A stretch of DNA of 64,000 nt from assembly GCF_013201935.1 (NCBI RefSeq), contig NZ_CP053833.1, positions 2,418,001-2,482,000 of the forward strand. Reading direction: 5' to 3'. Position numbers and translations under genes: made by a program. The notes under the pieces were generated by a model, which was not told the DNA's origin, did no database searches, and was given only the letters and a program-made list of their open reading frames with translations. Shown here in pieces: positions 56,192 to 64,000 of the stretch (within the stretch, counting starts at the first letter, position 1; the number at the start of each line of letters is the position of its first letter). The DNA comes from Arcobacter cloacae. Lineage in GTDB: Bacteria; Campylobacterota; Campylobacteria; Campylobacterales; Arcobacteraceae.

Positions 56192-56836
56192 TTACCTTAT
56201 ATATTTTTTTAATTCAATTAGACTCTTAATATTCAACTTAGAGTCATACACAATATTTGACGCATAACCATTTAGAAATCTAAGTGTTTTAATTTTTAGT
56301 TTTTCTGCTCCTACAATATCAGTATACGGATGATCTCCTATATAAATAACTTCATTATTTTTACTATTTACTAATTCTAATGCTTTTTCAAAAGAATAAC
56401 TATGTGGTTTTTCATATTCAATACCTTTTTCTCTTGCATAAACTATAAAATCTACATATTTATCTAAGCTTAATGATTTTACCTTATTTCTTTGAACTTC
56501 AACTACACCATTTGTTATAACTACAACTTTTATATTTAACCTACGTAAATAACCTAAAATATTTATCGCATCATCATAAAGTTTTAATGAGCAATCTATA
56601 CTCTTATACAATTCAAATAACTCATTTTGTCTATCTTCTGTATAAAAGTTTATTTCTTTTAATACTTCACTAAAAAGATCCTTATTTCTAATTCTAAAAT
56701 TATTATCATCAAAAATTTCTAAAATCTTACTATAATTTATCTCATTTTTTAATGCAAATAACTTAAAAACTTTTTTAAAATATTCATCTTCATCATATAG
56801 TGTATTATCAAGGTCAAACAAAACTGATTTAATCAT
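56192..56836 (-). CDS. HAD-superfamily phosphatase
   Basis: About 214 residues from the ATG at 56836 (MIKSVLFDLDNTLYDEDEYF), which overlaps the ATP-grasp stop by 8 bases; the frame extends to 56857. Motif I is FDLDNTLYD, motif II VVITNG, motif III Lys near KPHS, motif IV YIGDHPYTDIVGA. It belongs to the small-molecule phosphatase group with a helical cap (YjjG/NANP-like). In a sugar operon it could dephosphorylate an intermediate, as N-acylneuraminate-9-phosphatase does, but LegI makes an unphosphorylated product, so its substrate is open. Confidence 0.8.
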   Translation of the reverse strand: MIKSVLFDLDNTLYDEDEYFKKVFKLFALKNEINYSKILEIFDDNNFRIRNKDLFSEVLKEINFYTEDRQNELFELYKSIDCSLKLYDDAINILGYLRRLNIKVVVITNGVVEVQRNKVKSLSLDKYVDFIVYAREKGIEYEKPHSYSFEKALELVNSKNNEVIYIGDHPYTDIVGAEKLKIKTLRFLNGYASNIVYDSKLNIKSLIELKKYIR

Positions 56837-57878
56837 TATGATCCCAAACTTGATCAAAATATCTTAAAAAAATTTTGGGTTTTTCAAACTTAGATTTATC
56901 TACAGTTATATTACTTCCCAATAACAGTTTCAATGCCTCTAAAGGAAAATTAAAACCAATATCTTTATCTATACCACTACTTGCACCTATCCGAGGATTT
57001 AAATCAAATAAAACAATTCTCCCATCACTTGATGTCGCTAATTCTATATTATTAGTATAAGATAAATTAAACTTTTCAATTATTTTAGCTGCCAAATTTT
57101 CAATTTTTACATCATAACATACTCTTCCTCTAAATGTTTGAGAAGCATTTCCCCATTCACGAATATGATTTAATGAAAAAATATTTTCCCCATTATTAGA
57201 AATGGAATAAACACTATAATAAGGTTCATCTAAATATTCCATTATTATTAAATCATCAAATTTATTTTCATCTCTTAAAATTTTTTCAAAAAATTCTAAA
57301 GGATACTCGGTAATTGGCTTTGATTCAAATACATTTTGAAAATTAAATTTGTTACAAAGAATATATACACCTCTTCCACCTCTTCCAAATCTCGGTTTTA
57401 TAACTACTTTATTGTTTGGATAACCTAATTTTTTAATTGATATCATAAACTGTTCATAATTATTTACAATCTCATATCTAGGAGCATGTTCTGGCATATG
57501 CTCTGTTAATTCTTTATAAACTGTTCCTTTATCATATGCTTTAATTAAACTATCGTATGAACTCACCATTATTTTACATGAAACTAATTCACTATATTTA
57601 GATAGTGCTAAATTATCTTCATTTCCACATGGTATTACTACATCAACTTTATACTTTTTAACCATTTCTTGTATAAACTCAACAAATAGTTTTTCATTTA
57701 CAACACTATTAGGAGAAAGTTCAAATATATCTACAAATTTCTTTCCTACAGCAAATTCAAAAGCATCAACACCAATAAGATTTATTTCAAATTCATCACA
57801 ATCTTTATATGCCCTTAAAATATCAGGACTCGTCATTCCACCTACTGTAGTTATTAGTATATTTAATTTGTTTTTCAT
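56829..57878 (-). CDS. ATP-grasp ligase (carbamoyl-phosphate-synthase-like)
   Basis: 349 residues. N-terminal Rossmann-like part (ILITTVGGMTSPDILRAYK) followed by an ATP-grasp domain: VVIKPRFGRGGRGVYI (nucleotide loop), IIMEYLDEPYYSVYSI and the metal ligands in LFDLNPRIGASSG. Such enzymes form amide or thioester bonds through an acyl phosphate. In this operon it may attach an amino acid or other acyl group to a sugar amine. No close functional relative can be named from sequence alone. Confidence 0.78.
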   Translation of the reverse strand: MKNKLNILITTVGGMTSPDILRAYKDCDEFEINLIGVDAFEFAVGKKFVDIFELSPNSVVNEKLFVEFIQEMVKKYKVDVVIPCGNEDNLALSKYSELVSCKIMVSSYDSLIKAYDKGTVYKELTEHMPEHAPRYEIVNNYEQFMISIKKLGYPNNKVVIKPRFGRGGRGVYILCNKFNFQNVFESKPITEYPLEFFEKILRDENKFDDLIIMEYLDEPYYSVYSISNNGENIFSLNHIREWGNASQTFRGRVCYDVKIENLAAKIIEKFNLSYTNNIELATSSDGRIVLFDLNPRIGASSGIDKDIGFNFPLEALKLLLGSNITVDKSKFEKPKIFLRYFDQVWDHND

Positions 57879-58555
57879 TAATAATCCTTTCGTAACACTC
57901 CAAAATAATGAGAGGAAGTCTCTTCAGGTTTAAGAAATGATGTTCTTTGCTTAAATCCAATATCTAAAATACTAAACTTTTCAAAGTAATTCTCAAAATC
58001 CTCTTTATTTTCAGGAATTACTACAATACAATCCTTTTGTGAAGGGATTCTTTCATCAACTTGAAAGGTATTTTTTGAAATTTCTTTTGAATAATAATAT
58101 GAGATATCTTCTCTAGTTGCAAGGGTTGTTATTAATATTCCACCTTTTTTAAGATATTTATGAAAATGTGAAATAACCTCTTTTACCGATTCATCTGTAT
58201 TATATGATATTACATGCCAAGCAAGTATTAAATCAAATTTCTCTTCAAACTCTTCCACATAATTATTTGAATTTATAAACAAATTGTTCTTATCAAAATT
58301 TTCATAAGAAAATAATCTTTTTGATGTAATCTCTTTTGCAATCTCTGAAATTTCAATACCATAAAACTCATTTACCTTATCAATAATAAACTCAGAATTA
58401 TTACCACTTCCAAAACCATAATCTAAGCAAGTTATATGATTAGGAAGAATATTTTTTATTCTATGATACAAAATAACTAAGGTTTCATCTGGATACATCA
58501 TATATGAGTATCCTTTGTCATAAATTTTATTCCATGATTCTTTGTTTTGCTTCAT
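57878..58555 (-). CDS. SAM-dependent methyltransferase
   Basis: 225 residues, class I fold. Motif I is CLDYGFGSGNNSEF, with an acidic residue in YGIEISE and post-I LILAWHVISYNTDES; GGILITTLATRED is typical of the strand-5 region. Substrate is unknown; being locked between the ATP-grasp and FAD genes (1- and 4-base overlaps) it probably acts on the nonulosonic acid or the group added to it. Confidence 0.78.
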   Translation of the reverse strand: MKQNKESWNKIYDKGYSYMMYPDETLVILYHRIKNILPNHITCLDYGFGSGNNSEFIIDKVNEFYGIEISEIAKEITSKRLFSYENFDKNNLFINSNNYVEEFEEKFDLILAWHVISYNTDESVKEVISHFHKYLKKGGILITTLATREDISYYYSKEISKNTFQVDERIPSQKDCIVVIPENKEDFENYFEKFSILDIGFKQRTSFLKPEETSSHYFGVLRKDY

Positions 58556-59946
58556 AATATCTCCTTGATTTTTAAATATGCATCTTTTATTACATGACTT
58601 TCGAAAAATAAACCTTCTTCACTTAATATACCTATACTTACTAAATTTTTTAAATTTAAACTTTTTATTTCTTTTCTTATTATATTAGTATTCTCTATAT
58701 TATTTTGAGTCAAAAAAGGAAATCCATACTCTAAAACTTCTGTCTTTATAAACATTATTTGAGTATGAGGTTCTAACATATTATATTCAAAAAGTTCACT
58801 AATGATTTTTTCTTCAAGTTTCTCCTTATTAGGTTCTTCAAAATGTAATGTTTCAACACTTATTGGATAGTAACCTTTTCTCTTTGCACCTTCACAATAG
58901 TTAATGTAATTGTCAACTCTAAATATACTTGTTCCTTGATCATAAGAATAAATAAAACTTAACTCACCACATTTTAACTTTTTATCTATAAGAATATTTG
59001 TAATCACTGTTTTTGGGTGATTATCAAATTTTAAAGATTTATCCAGATTAATATTTAACATCTGCGATAATGGATACACTCCTATTGAAGAAACAATCTT
59101 ATCTATTTTATAATTTATACCATTTATCTCTACTTTTTCAACTTTATTAAAATCTACTTGCAAATTCGTTACTGTTGAATTCATGTGAAATATAACGTTC
59201 ATATCTCTTAATTTTTTTTCAATTGCATCTATTACTTTATAAATCCCATAACTCTTAGGATAAAGACTTCTTAAATGAACTAAATATTCATTAGGAAGAT
59301 TCATTTGTTCAGTATAACTGAGCCTTGAACCTATATTTTTACAATGAACTAGTTCTTTCATAATATGCTCTTCAAATAAAACAATTCTAGTAAATTGAGT
59401 TAAAAAAAGAACCATTGTATTTAAATCTTTCGGGTGTTTCTGATACAGCTTTTTAATTGCTGGAACAATTATCTCATCCGTAATTTTTACCCCAAATAAA
59501 AACAAAGAGTATGAATATGCATCTTTTTTATGTAAGTCTTCAAATTCTGAATTATTTAAATTAAGATTTTGAAAAAAATCTCCAATATATTCAGAAATTT
59601 TTTCATTCTCTCTTAAATCCATAAAAGGTGAATTTTCTTGAAGCTTTTTATTATACATTAATCCAGTCAATGCTCTTAACTGTCCATTAATTGTTGTAGT
59701 CACTTGCCATTCATTTTCATCAAACAAATTTAAATAGAAGTCATCTAAATCTTTTATTCCTGTCTCTAATATATTATGAGCACCATAGTCAAAATAACCA
59801 TATTCATCATAGTCAAAAGATTTTAATAATCCCCCTAATCTATCAGTTTTTTCTACAATATGAACTTCATATTCTCCACTATTTGCCAGTAAGTAAGCTG
59901 TTGTTAAGCCCGAAATACCTCCACCTATAATAACTACTCGTTTCAT
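58552..59946 (-). CDS. FAD-dependent oxidoreductase (UDP-galactopyranose mutase/protoporphyrinogen oxidase-like)
   Basis: 464 residues. The dinucleotide-binding motif is VVIIGGGISGLTTAYLLA and the second FAD stretch is VEKTDRLGGLLKSF, followed by YGAHNI. Overall layout resembles NAD(P)/FAD oxidoreductases found in surface polysaccharide clusters and related to UDP-galactopyranose mutase. It may catalyse a redox or mutase step on the nonulosonic acid or its precursor. The exact reaction cannot be read. Overlaps legI and the methyltransferase by 4 bases each. Confidence 0.8.
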   Translation of the reverse strand: MKRVVIIGGGISGLTTAYLLANSGEYEVHIVEKTDRLGGLLKSFDYDEYGYFDYGAHNILETGIKDLDDFYLNLFDENEWQVTTTINGQLRALTGLMYNKKLQENSPFMDLRENEKISEYIGDFFQNLNLNNSEFEDLHKKDAYSYSLFLFGVKITDEIIVPAIKKLYQKHPKDLNTMVLFLTQFTRIVLFEEHIMKELVHCKNIGSRLSYTEQMNLPNEYLVHLRSLYPKSYGIYKVIDAIEKKLRDMNVIFHMNSTVTNLQVDFNKVEKVEINGINYKIDKIVSSIGVYPLSQMLNINLDKSLKFDNHPKTVITNILIDKKLKCGELSFIYSYDQGTSIFRVDNYINYCEGAKRKGYYPISVETLHFEEPNKEKLEEKIISELFEYNMLEPHTQIMFIKTEVLEYGFPFLTQNNIENTNIIRKEIKSLNLKNLVSIGILSEEGLFFESHVIKDAYLKIKEIL

Positions 59947-60941
59947 ATTATTTCGTCCTTTTTGTAATCTTTCTTTGCAATAGTGCCTATAATATCATAC
60001 CAGTTCATCGGACTAATTCCATTTGAAGGTCTTTTCACACCAAGATTTTCTTTAGTTAATAAATCACCTTTCCTAATTTCACTATTTGCTACTATTGACT
60101 TTCTTGCTGTAATGATATTTTTAGATTCACTTTTTGAAGGTTTTTTAATTCCATTTCCCAATGCTAGTTCTATATTTCTTATTGCTTTAACCATTGCTTT
60201 TAACTCTGAAGGTTCTAATGAAGCCTGATGATCTGGTCCTTTCATATTCTTGTCTAAAGTAAAATGTTTTTCTATAACTGTTGCACCCATAGCAACTGCT
60301 GCTATATCAACTTCTATTCCTAATGTATGATCACTATATCCATAATTACAATTAAAAGTATATCCAATTGTATTCATAGCTTTTAAATTAACATCCTCCA
60401 TTGGCGTTGGATACTCTGTATTTGTATGAAGAATAGTAATATTTTCTTTTTTTGTGCCAGAATTAATAAGAATATCAAGTGCATCTTCTATTTCCCCTAT
60501 ATCAGCCATCCCTGTAGATAATATTATTTGCTTGTTTAATTTTCCTATTTGTTCTAAATAAGGTAGATTTGTTATCTCTCCACTTGGAATTTTAAAAATC
60601 TTTAATCCTAAATCATCTAATAAGTTTACACTATCATTATCAAAAGGAGTAGATAAAAACATTATATTCTTAAAATTACAATATTCAAGAAGTATTTTAT
60701 GTGTATCTACATCTAATTCTAACTTTTTAATCATTTCAAACTGATTTTCTTCTGTAGAAGTAGTTTTTTTTTGATACTCAGCTTTTTGAGCATTTATAGA
60801 AACTAAATTTTCTGTTTTAAATGTTTGAAATTTAACGGCATCAGCTCCTGCTTCACTTGCAACATCAATTAGTTTTTTTGCAAGATCAACTGAACCGTTA
60901 TGATTTACTCCTGCTTCTGCTATTATAAATACTTTATTCAT
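59943..60941 (-). CDS. legI: N,N'-diacetyllegionaminate synthase (LegI/NeuB family)
   Basis: Condenses a six-carbon diacetamido sugar with phosphoenolpyruvate to a nine-carbon nonulosonic acid. 332 residues with FIIAEAGVNHNGSVDLAKKL, DAVKFQTFKTENL, YSDHTLGIEVDIAAVA, GATVIEKHFTLDK and a C-terminal antifreeze-like SAF domain (RKSIVANSEIRKGDLLT). NeuB (sialic acid) is the close alternative; LegB, LegC and PtmE in the operon favour legionaminic acid. Coupled to both neighbours by 4-base overlaps. Confidence 0.9.
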   Translation of the reverse strand: MNKVFIIAEAGVNHNGSVDLAKKLIDVASEAGADAVKFQTFKTENLVSINAQKAEYQKKTTSTEENQFEMIKKLELDVDTHKILLEYCNFKNIMFLSTPFDNDSVNLLDDLGLKIFKIPSGEITNLPYLEQIGKLNKQIILSTGMADIGEIEDALDILINSGTKKENITILHTNTEYPTPMEDVNLKAMNTIGYTFNCNYGYSDHTLGIEVDIAAVAMGATVIEKHFTLDKNMKGPDHQASLEPSELKAMVKAIRNIELALGNGIKKPSKSESKNIITARKSIVANSEIRKGDLLTKENLGVKRPSNGISPMNWYDIIGTIAKKDYKKDEII

Positions 60942-61513
60942 TTTACTAAACTCCCCACTTTTATAAATCCATCTATTTTTATACCTTGTTTAGAAGTTGC
61001 ATTACTTCCAAAAAAACTATTTTCTTTTACAATAACTCCACCATTTATTACACTTGCTGTTGAAATATGGCAATTATCTTCTACAATACAATCATGCTCA
61101 ATAAGTGCTTTTGTATTTATTATACAATTTTTTCCAATTTTTACATTTGCATTTATTAATGCTTGATGCATAATAACTGTTCCTTCTTCTATAACACTAT
61201 GTTTAGAAACATATGCTAGTGGAGAAATTATTACAGGTAAATTAAAACCTATTTCTTTTAATTTATTATATATTTTAACTCTTGTTTTATTTGATTCTAT
61301 TTGTCCTACTGTTATGAGTGCATTTTTACAAGTTTCAAAAATCGTTTCTAAATCATCATCACAAGCAATAACTTCATAATCTAAAACTTTTTTACCTATA
61401 TTTTCTTTAGTATCAACTATACCAATAATTTCATATCTATTTTCTTGCTCAACTACATCAATAACACTATGACAATGCCCACCACCACCAATTAGAACCA
61501 TTTTTTCTTTCAT
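60938..61513 (-). CDS. legH: Sugar N-acetyltransferase, PglD/NeuD/LegH type
   Basis: 191 residues: an N-terminal Rossmann-like half (VLIGGGGHCHSVIDVV) and a C-terminal left-handed beta-helix with hexapeptide repeats (VKIGKNCIINTKALI) and the catalytic His in IEHDCIVEDNCHIS. Placed immediately after the aminotransferase, it fits LegH, which N-acetylates the 4-amino group of the NDP-sugar using acetyl-CoA. A NeuD-like O-acetyltransferase is the alternative. It shares one base with legC. Confidence 0.82.
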   Translation of the reverse strand: MKEKMVLIGGGGHCHSVIDVVEQENRYEIIGIVDTKENIGKKVLDYEVIACDDDLETIFETCKNALITVGQIESNKTRVKIYNKLKEIGFNLPVIISPLAYVSKHSVIEEGTVIMHQALINANVKIGKNCIINTKALIEHDCIVEDNCHISTASVINGGVIVKENSFFGSNATSKQGIKIDGFIKVGSLVK

Positions 61514-62649
61514 TATGAAATCACCGAACTTGGAATATTTACAACTCTTTCTTCAAGATATTTTGCATTTTTTAAATCTGTTTTTTGACAATCTTTAAAC
61601 ATTTCAAGTTCATTCATAAGTTTCCAAAGAGGTCTTGTCATTACACCATTTTTATTTGTAAAATCCAAAAATTCATTTCTTTGATTTACATCATTTAATA
61701 AAACTGCTTGAAGCCAGTAGTTTGATTTTGAATCTTTTGGTTCAATTATAAAATTCATATTATTTGTTGTAAAAAACTCTTTATATTTTACTGCTAACTC
61801 TCTTTTTGAAGCTAAAAACTTTTCTAATTGTTCAAGTTGAGCAACTAAAAGTGCAGCGTTAATATTAGGAAGTCGATAGTTATAACCTATTTCGTCATGT
61901 ACATATTCGTATAGATGAGGAATTTTTGCAGTTGTAGTGATATGTTTTGCTCTTTTAGCTAATGTTTCATCATCTGTAACAATAACTCCTCCACCACCTG
62001 AAGTTATAATTTTATTACCATTAAAAGAAAATGCTCCAACTTTTCCAAAAGTTCCAGTATGTTTATCTTTATAATAACTTCCCAGACTTTCAGCTGCATC
62101 TTCAACTAAAGTAATATGCCAAATATCACAAATTTCTTTTATTTCATCTATCTTACATGGATGCCCAAAAGTATGCATAGGAACACATGCTTTTATAGTT
62201 TTTCCAGTTGTTTTATTTACACATTTATTTTCTATAATTTCACAATTTTGTTCTAAAAAATCTTTCAGATTTTCAGGACTTAAACCCATAGTGTCTAAAT
62301 CAACATCAACAAATATAGGTTTTGCTCCTATATAACTAATAGCATTACAAGTTGCAATAAAAGTAAGTGGTTGAGTTATAACTTCATCATCTTTTTTCAC
62401 ATCTGCTAAAAGTAGTGAAATATGAAGAGCAGCGGTACCATTTACAGTTGCTATTGCATATCTACTTCCCACTATTTTGGCAAATTCTTTTTCAAAAGTA
62501 TCAACATATTTTCCAACACTTGATACAAATGTTGAATCTATACAATCATTTAAATATTTCTTTTCGTTACCAATAAATCTTGGTTCATGTAAGGGTATAA
62601 ACTCATTTGTTTTAAATGTTTCTTTTATAAAATCAACTATTTTTTGCAT
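61513..62649 (-). CDS. legC: Sugar aminotransferase LegC (DegT/DnrJ/EryC1 family)
   Basis: PLP enzyme that aminates C4 of the 4-keto-6-deoxy NDP-sugar made by LegB. The ATG at 62649 (MQKIVDFIKETF) is chosen because the longer frame to 62694 would run into legB. About 378 residues with FIPLHEPRFIGNEKKYL, GTAALHISLLLADV, LVEDAAESLGSYY (PLP Asp) and the lysine in SFNGNKIITSGGGGVIV. One base after the legB stop. Confidence 0.9.
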   Translation of the reverse strand: MQKIVDFIKETFKTNEFIPLHEPRFIGNEKKYLNDCIDSTFVSSVGKYVDTFEKEFAKIVGSRYAIATVNGTAALHISLLLADVKKDDEVITQPLTFIATCNAISYIGAKPIFVDVDLDTMGLSPENLKDFLEQNCEIIENKCVNKTTGKTIKACVPMHTFGHPCKIDEIKEICDIWHITLVEDAAESLGSYYKDKHTGTFGKVGAFSFNGNKIITSGGGGVIVTDDETLAKRAKHITTTAKIPHLYEYVHDEIGYNYRLPNINAALLVAQLEQLEKFLASKRELAVKYKEFFTTNNMNFIIEPKDSKSNYWLQAVLLNDVNQRNEFLDFTNKNGVMTRPLWKLMNELEMFKDCQKTDLKNAKYLEERVVNIPSSVIS

Positions 62650-62650
62650 A

Positions 62651-63838
62651 TTACATTTTCCCATCAAGATATTTACCTGTCTCTTTATGCCCAAAATCTG
62701 GAATCATCGTAAAAAATTCTTTAACAATATCTTCTTTTGTCCAAGATAAATTTGATTTAAAATTTTTAATAGTTTTTTCAAAATGATTTAATTTATCTTC
62801 ATCAAATAAAGCTTCATTTTTAATAATTCCAAGATTTTCAAATTTAGCCATATCTAAAACTTCTTTATCAGTAAAAAACTCTTCAAAATCCTTTTCACCT
62901 GTTGTATCACTAGGTGTGAATAAACAAGGCCATTTACCCTCTAATGGTAAAGTTTTTACCAATTCTCTTGCTTCATCTTCATCTTTACATAAATATGGTT
63001 CATATCCTAAATTTTTTAAATATTTAACTGCAATATCTGCAAAAGTGATAAGATGTAAATTTTCACTTAATTTTGGGAAAAAGATATCTCTATTTTCACC
63101 GAAAATACATGACATAAGGCAAAGTTCACCACTTTCTTGAGGAGTTACAAAATATCTTTTTATATCATTTGGAGCAACTATTGGTTGATTTTTTTGAATT
63201 CTTTGATTAAATCCATGTAATAAACTTCCATCACTAAAAGCAACATTTGCAAATCTAGCCATTGAAACATCTATTTGTTTTGATTTTCGCATTACAAACA
63301 TTTCCATAATTCTTTTACTAGCACCCATCATATTTACTGGATTTGCCGCTTTATCTGTACTTACACAAAAGTACTTTTTAGTTCCATTCTTACATGATTG
63401 TTTAAGAGTTTTATCTGTATTAAATACATTCGTTTCAATCATTCTCATAAGTGTATATGGATCTTTTTCACTTCTTACATGTTTTAAAGCTGATAAATTT
63501 AAAACATAATCATATTTTCCATCTGCTTTTATAAAAGCATCATATTCAAGGCTTCCTATATCAAGTGCAAATGTAGCAAATTCTCCATCTATGTAACCAA
63601 AACTACTTCGTATATCTCGAACTAATTCAACCATATTATTTTCGCTAATATCAACCACATGAAGTTTTTTTGGATTTCTTTTAAATATTTCTTTAGTTAC
63701 TGCTTGACCAATAGAACCTGCTCCTCCTATAACTAAAAATGTCGAATTTGTCACTATTTTAGAAAGTTCTTTCTCATGATTATTTATATCTTCTACAAAT
63801 AACTCTTTTGTCCTTCCTATTAAATTTAGTACATTCAT
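62651..63838 (-). CDS. legB: NDP-GlcNAc 4,6-dehydratase LegB (polysaccharide biosynthesis SDR)
   Basis: Extended SDR of 395 residues that dehydrates NDP-GlcNAc to the 4-keto-6-deoxy sugar. Cofactor motif LVIGGAGSIGQAVTKEI (33-49), then LNLSALKHVRSEKDP and VSTDKAANPVNMMGASKRIMEMFV, where Met replaces the usual catalytic Tyr as in the FlaA1/PglF group. With PtmE in the operon the likely substrate is GDP-GlcNAc. GGATA precedes the ATG. It is the first clear pathway gene, 15 bases after the partial gene at the window edge. Confidence 0.9.
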   Translation of the reverse strand: MNVLNLIGRTKELFVEDINNHEKELSKIVTNSTFLVIGGAGSIGQAVTKEIFKRNPKKLHVVDISENNMVELVRDIRSSFGYIDGEFATFALDIGSLEYDAFIKADGKYDYVLNLSALKHVRSEKDPYTLMRMIETNVFNTDKTLKQSCKNGTKKYFCVSTDKAANPVNMMGASKRIMEMFVMRKSKQIDVSMARFANVAFSDGSLLHGFNQRIQKNQPIVAPNDIKRYFVTPQESGELCLMSCIFGENRDIFFPKLSENLHLITFADIAVKYLKNLGYEPYLCKDEDEARELVKTLPLEGKWPCLFTPSDTTGEKDFEEFFTDKEVLDMAKFENLGIIKNEALFDEDKLNHFEKTIKNFKSNLSWTKEDIVKEFFTMIPDFGHKETGKYLDGKM

Positions 63839-63853
63839 GAAATATCCAAATAT

Positions 63854-64000
63854 TTATTTATTTTGTTTATAATACCAAAATATTTTTAAATCAACTGCTT
63901 TAAATAATTTTTCCTTAAAATGAATCATAGATAAAAAACATTGTAGATACAAAATATATATCAAGAGAATATTTAATAAACTAAACCTCTCAACTATTTT
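63854..64000 (-). CDS. 3' end of a further minus-strand gene cut by the window edge
   Basis: A frame open for 48 codons from the window edge to a TAA at 63856-63854, ending AVDLKIFWYYKQNK, only 15 bases before legB. In so AT-rich a sequence a stop-free stretch of this length is unlikely by chance, and the hydrophobic stretch then basic tail looks protein-like. If real, the sugar operon extends beyond the window. No family can be assigned from 48 residues. Confidence 0.5.
   Translation of the reverse strand, partial: KIVERFSLLNILLIYILYLQCFLSMIHFKEKLFKAVDLKIFWYYKQNK

Noticed and set aside
63866-63894. Promoter-like TTGATT-N17-TATAAA on the minus strand before legB
   Set aside because: It lies inside a likely coding tail of the preceding gene, and such AT-rich matches are common here; kept out of the feature list.
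1-64000. tRNA, rRNA, CRISPR array, insertion sequence or prophage
   Set aside because: Gaps are short and contain no tRNA-like cloverleaf, regular spaced repeats, transposase or phage structural genes that I could recognise.

Overview
The window is AT-rich (roughly 27% GC by eye) and densely packed, with overlapping start and stop codons and no gap longer than about 240 bases. It looks like the chromosome of an Arcobacter/Aliarcobacter-type member of the Campylobacterota. Support comes from the HQWRQPL-type histidine kinase, the short flagellin, paired Maf flagellin glycosyltransferases, a Campylobacter-like legionaminic acid pathway with a CBS-domain nucleotidyltransferase, hrcA-grpE-dnaK order, and a TAXI/fused-permease TRAP system. 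No tRNA, rRNA, CRISPR array, insertion sequence or prophage was seen.

Layout: (1) 1-12360 is mostly cobalamin assembly on the minus strand: cobT, cobU, cobS, the cobC/cobD-type PLP enzyme, cobyric acid synthase, cbiB and a Cys-rich small-domain gene cut by the window edge. It is interleaved with non-cobalamin genes (GDSL lipoprotein, MarC, transglutaminase-like, SDR, KAP NTPase) and interrupted by an SDR/DUF2867 gene and a divergent XRE regulator/degenerate sensor kinase pair. (2) 12492-14671 has a DASS-type anion transporter broken by an in-frame TAA and a TauE/SafE permease. (3) 14731-20519 carries dsbD plus a periplasmic thioredoxin, a rhodanese, and a RimK ligase module with two RimK-associated proteases and an aspartoacylase-like peptidase. 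(4) 20579-28556 has a GGDEF/EAL protein, psd, mltA and dnaK-grpE-hrcA under a promoter plus CIRCE. (5) 28794-35291 has a TRAP transporter facing a two-component system. (6) 35301-45829 is housekeeping: truA, an LptF/LptG permease, prepilin peptidase, uppS, coaBC, glmU, an ankyrin protein, a SUV3-like helicase and trmA. (7) 45936-64000 is a DUF4143 ATPase followed by a flagellin glycosylation island.

In the island, a flagellin gene with a hairpin-rich leader is followed by two divergent Maf glycosyltransferases and a 12-gene minus-strand operon (63838 to 52666). The operon encodes the core GDP-sugar route to CMP-legionaminic acid (LegB, LegC, LegH/NeuD, LegI, LegG, PtmE, LegF). Embedded in it are five non-core enzymes: a FAD-dependent oxidoreductase, a SAM methyltransferase, an ATP-grasp ligase, a HAD phosphatase and a PIG-L deacetylase. 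I infer that this strain makes a further modified nonulosonic acid and transfers it to flagellin through the Maf pair. GlmU in the same window can supply N-acetylglucosamine 1-phosphate.

Other points of interest are the split DASS transporter, the XRE/pseudo-kinase pair with a matched operator, the RimK module, the KAP NTPase inside the cobalamin operon, overlapping -10 elements between the maf genes, and a prepilin peptidase gene without an ATG start.
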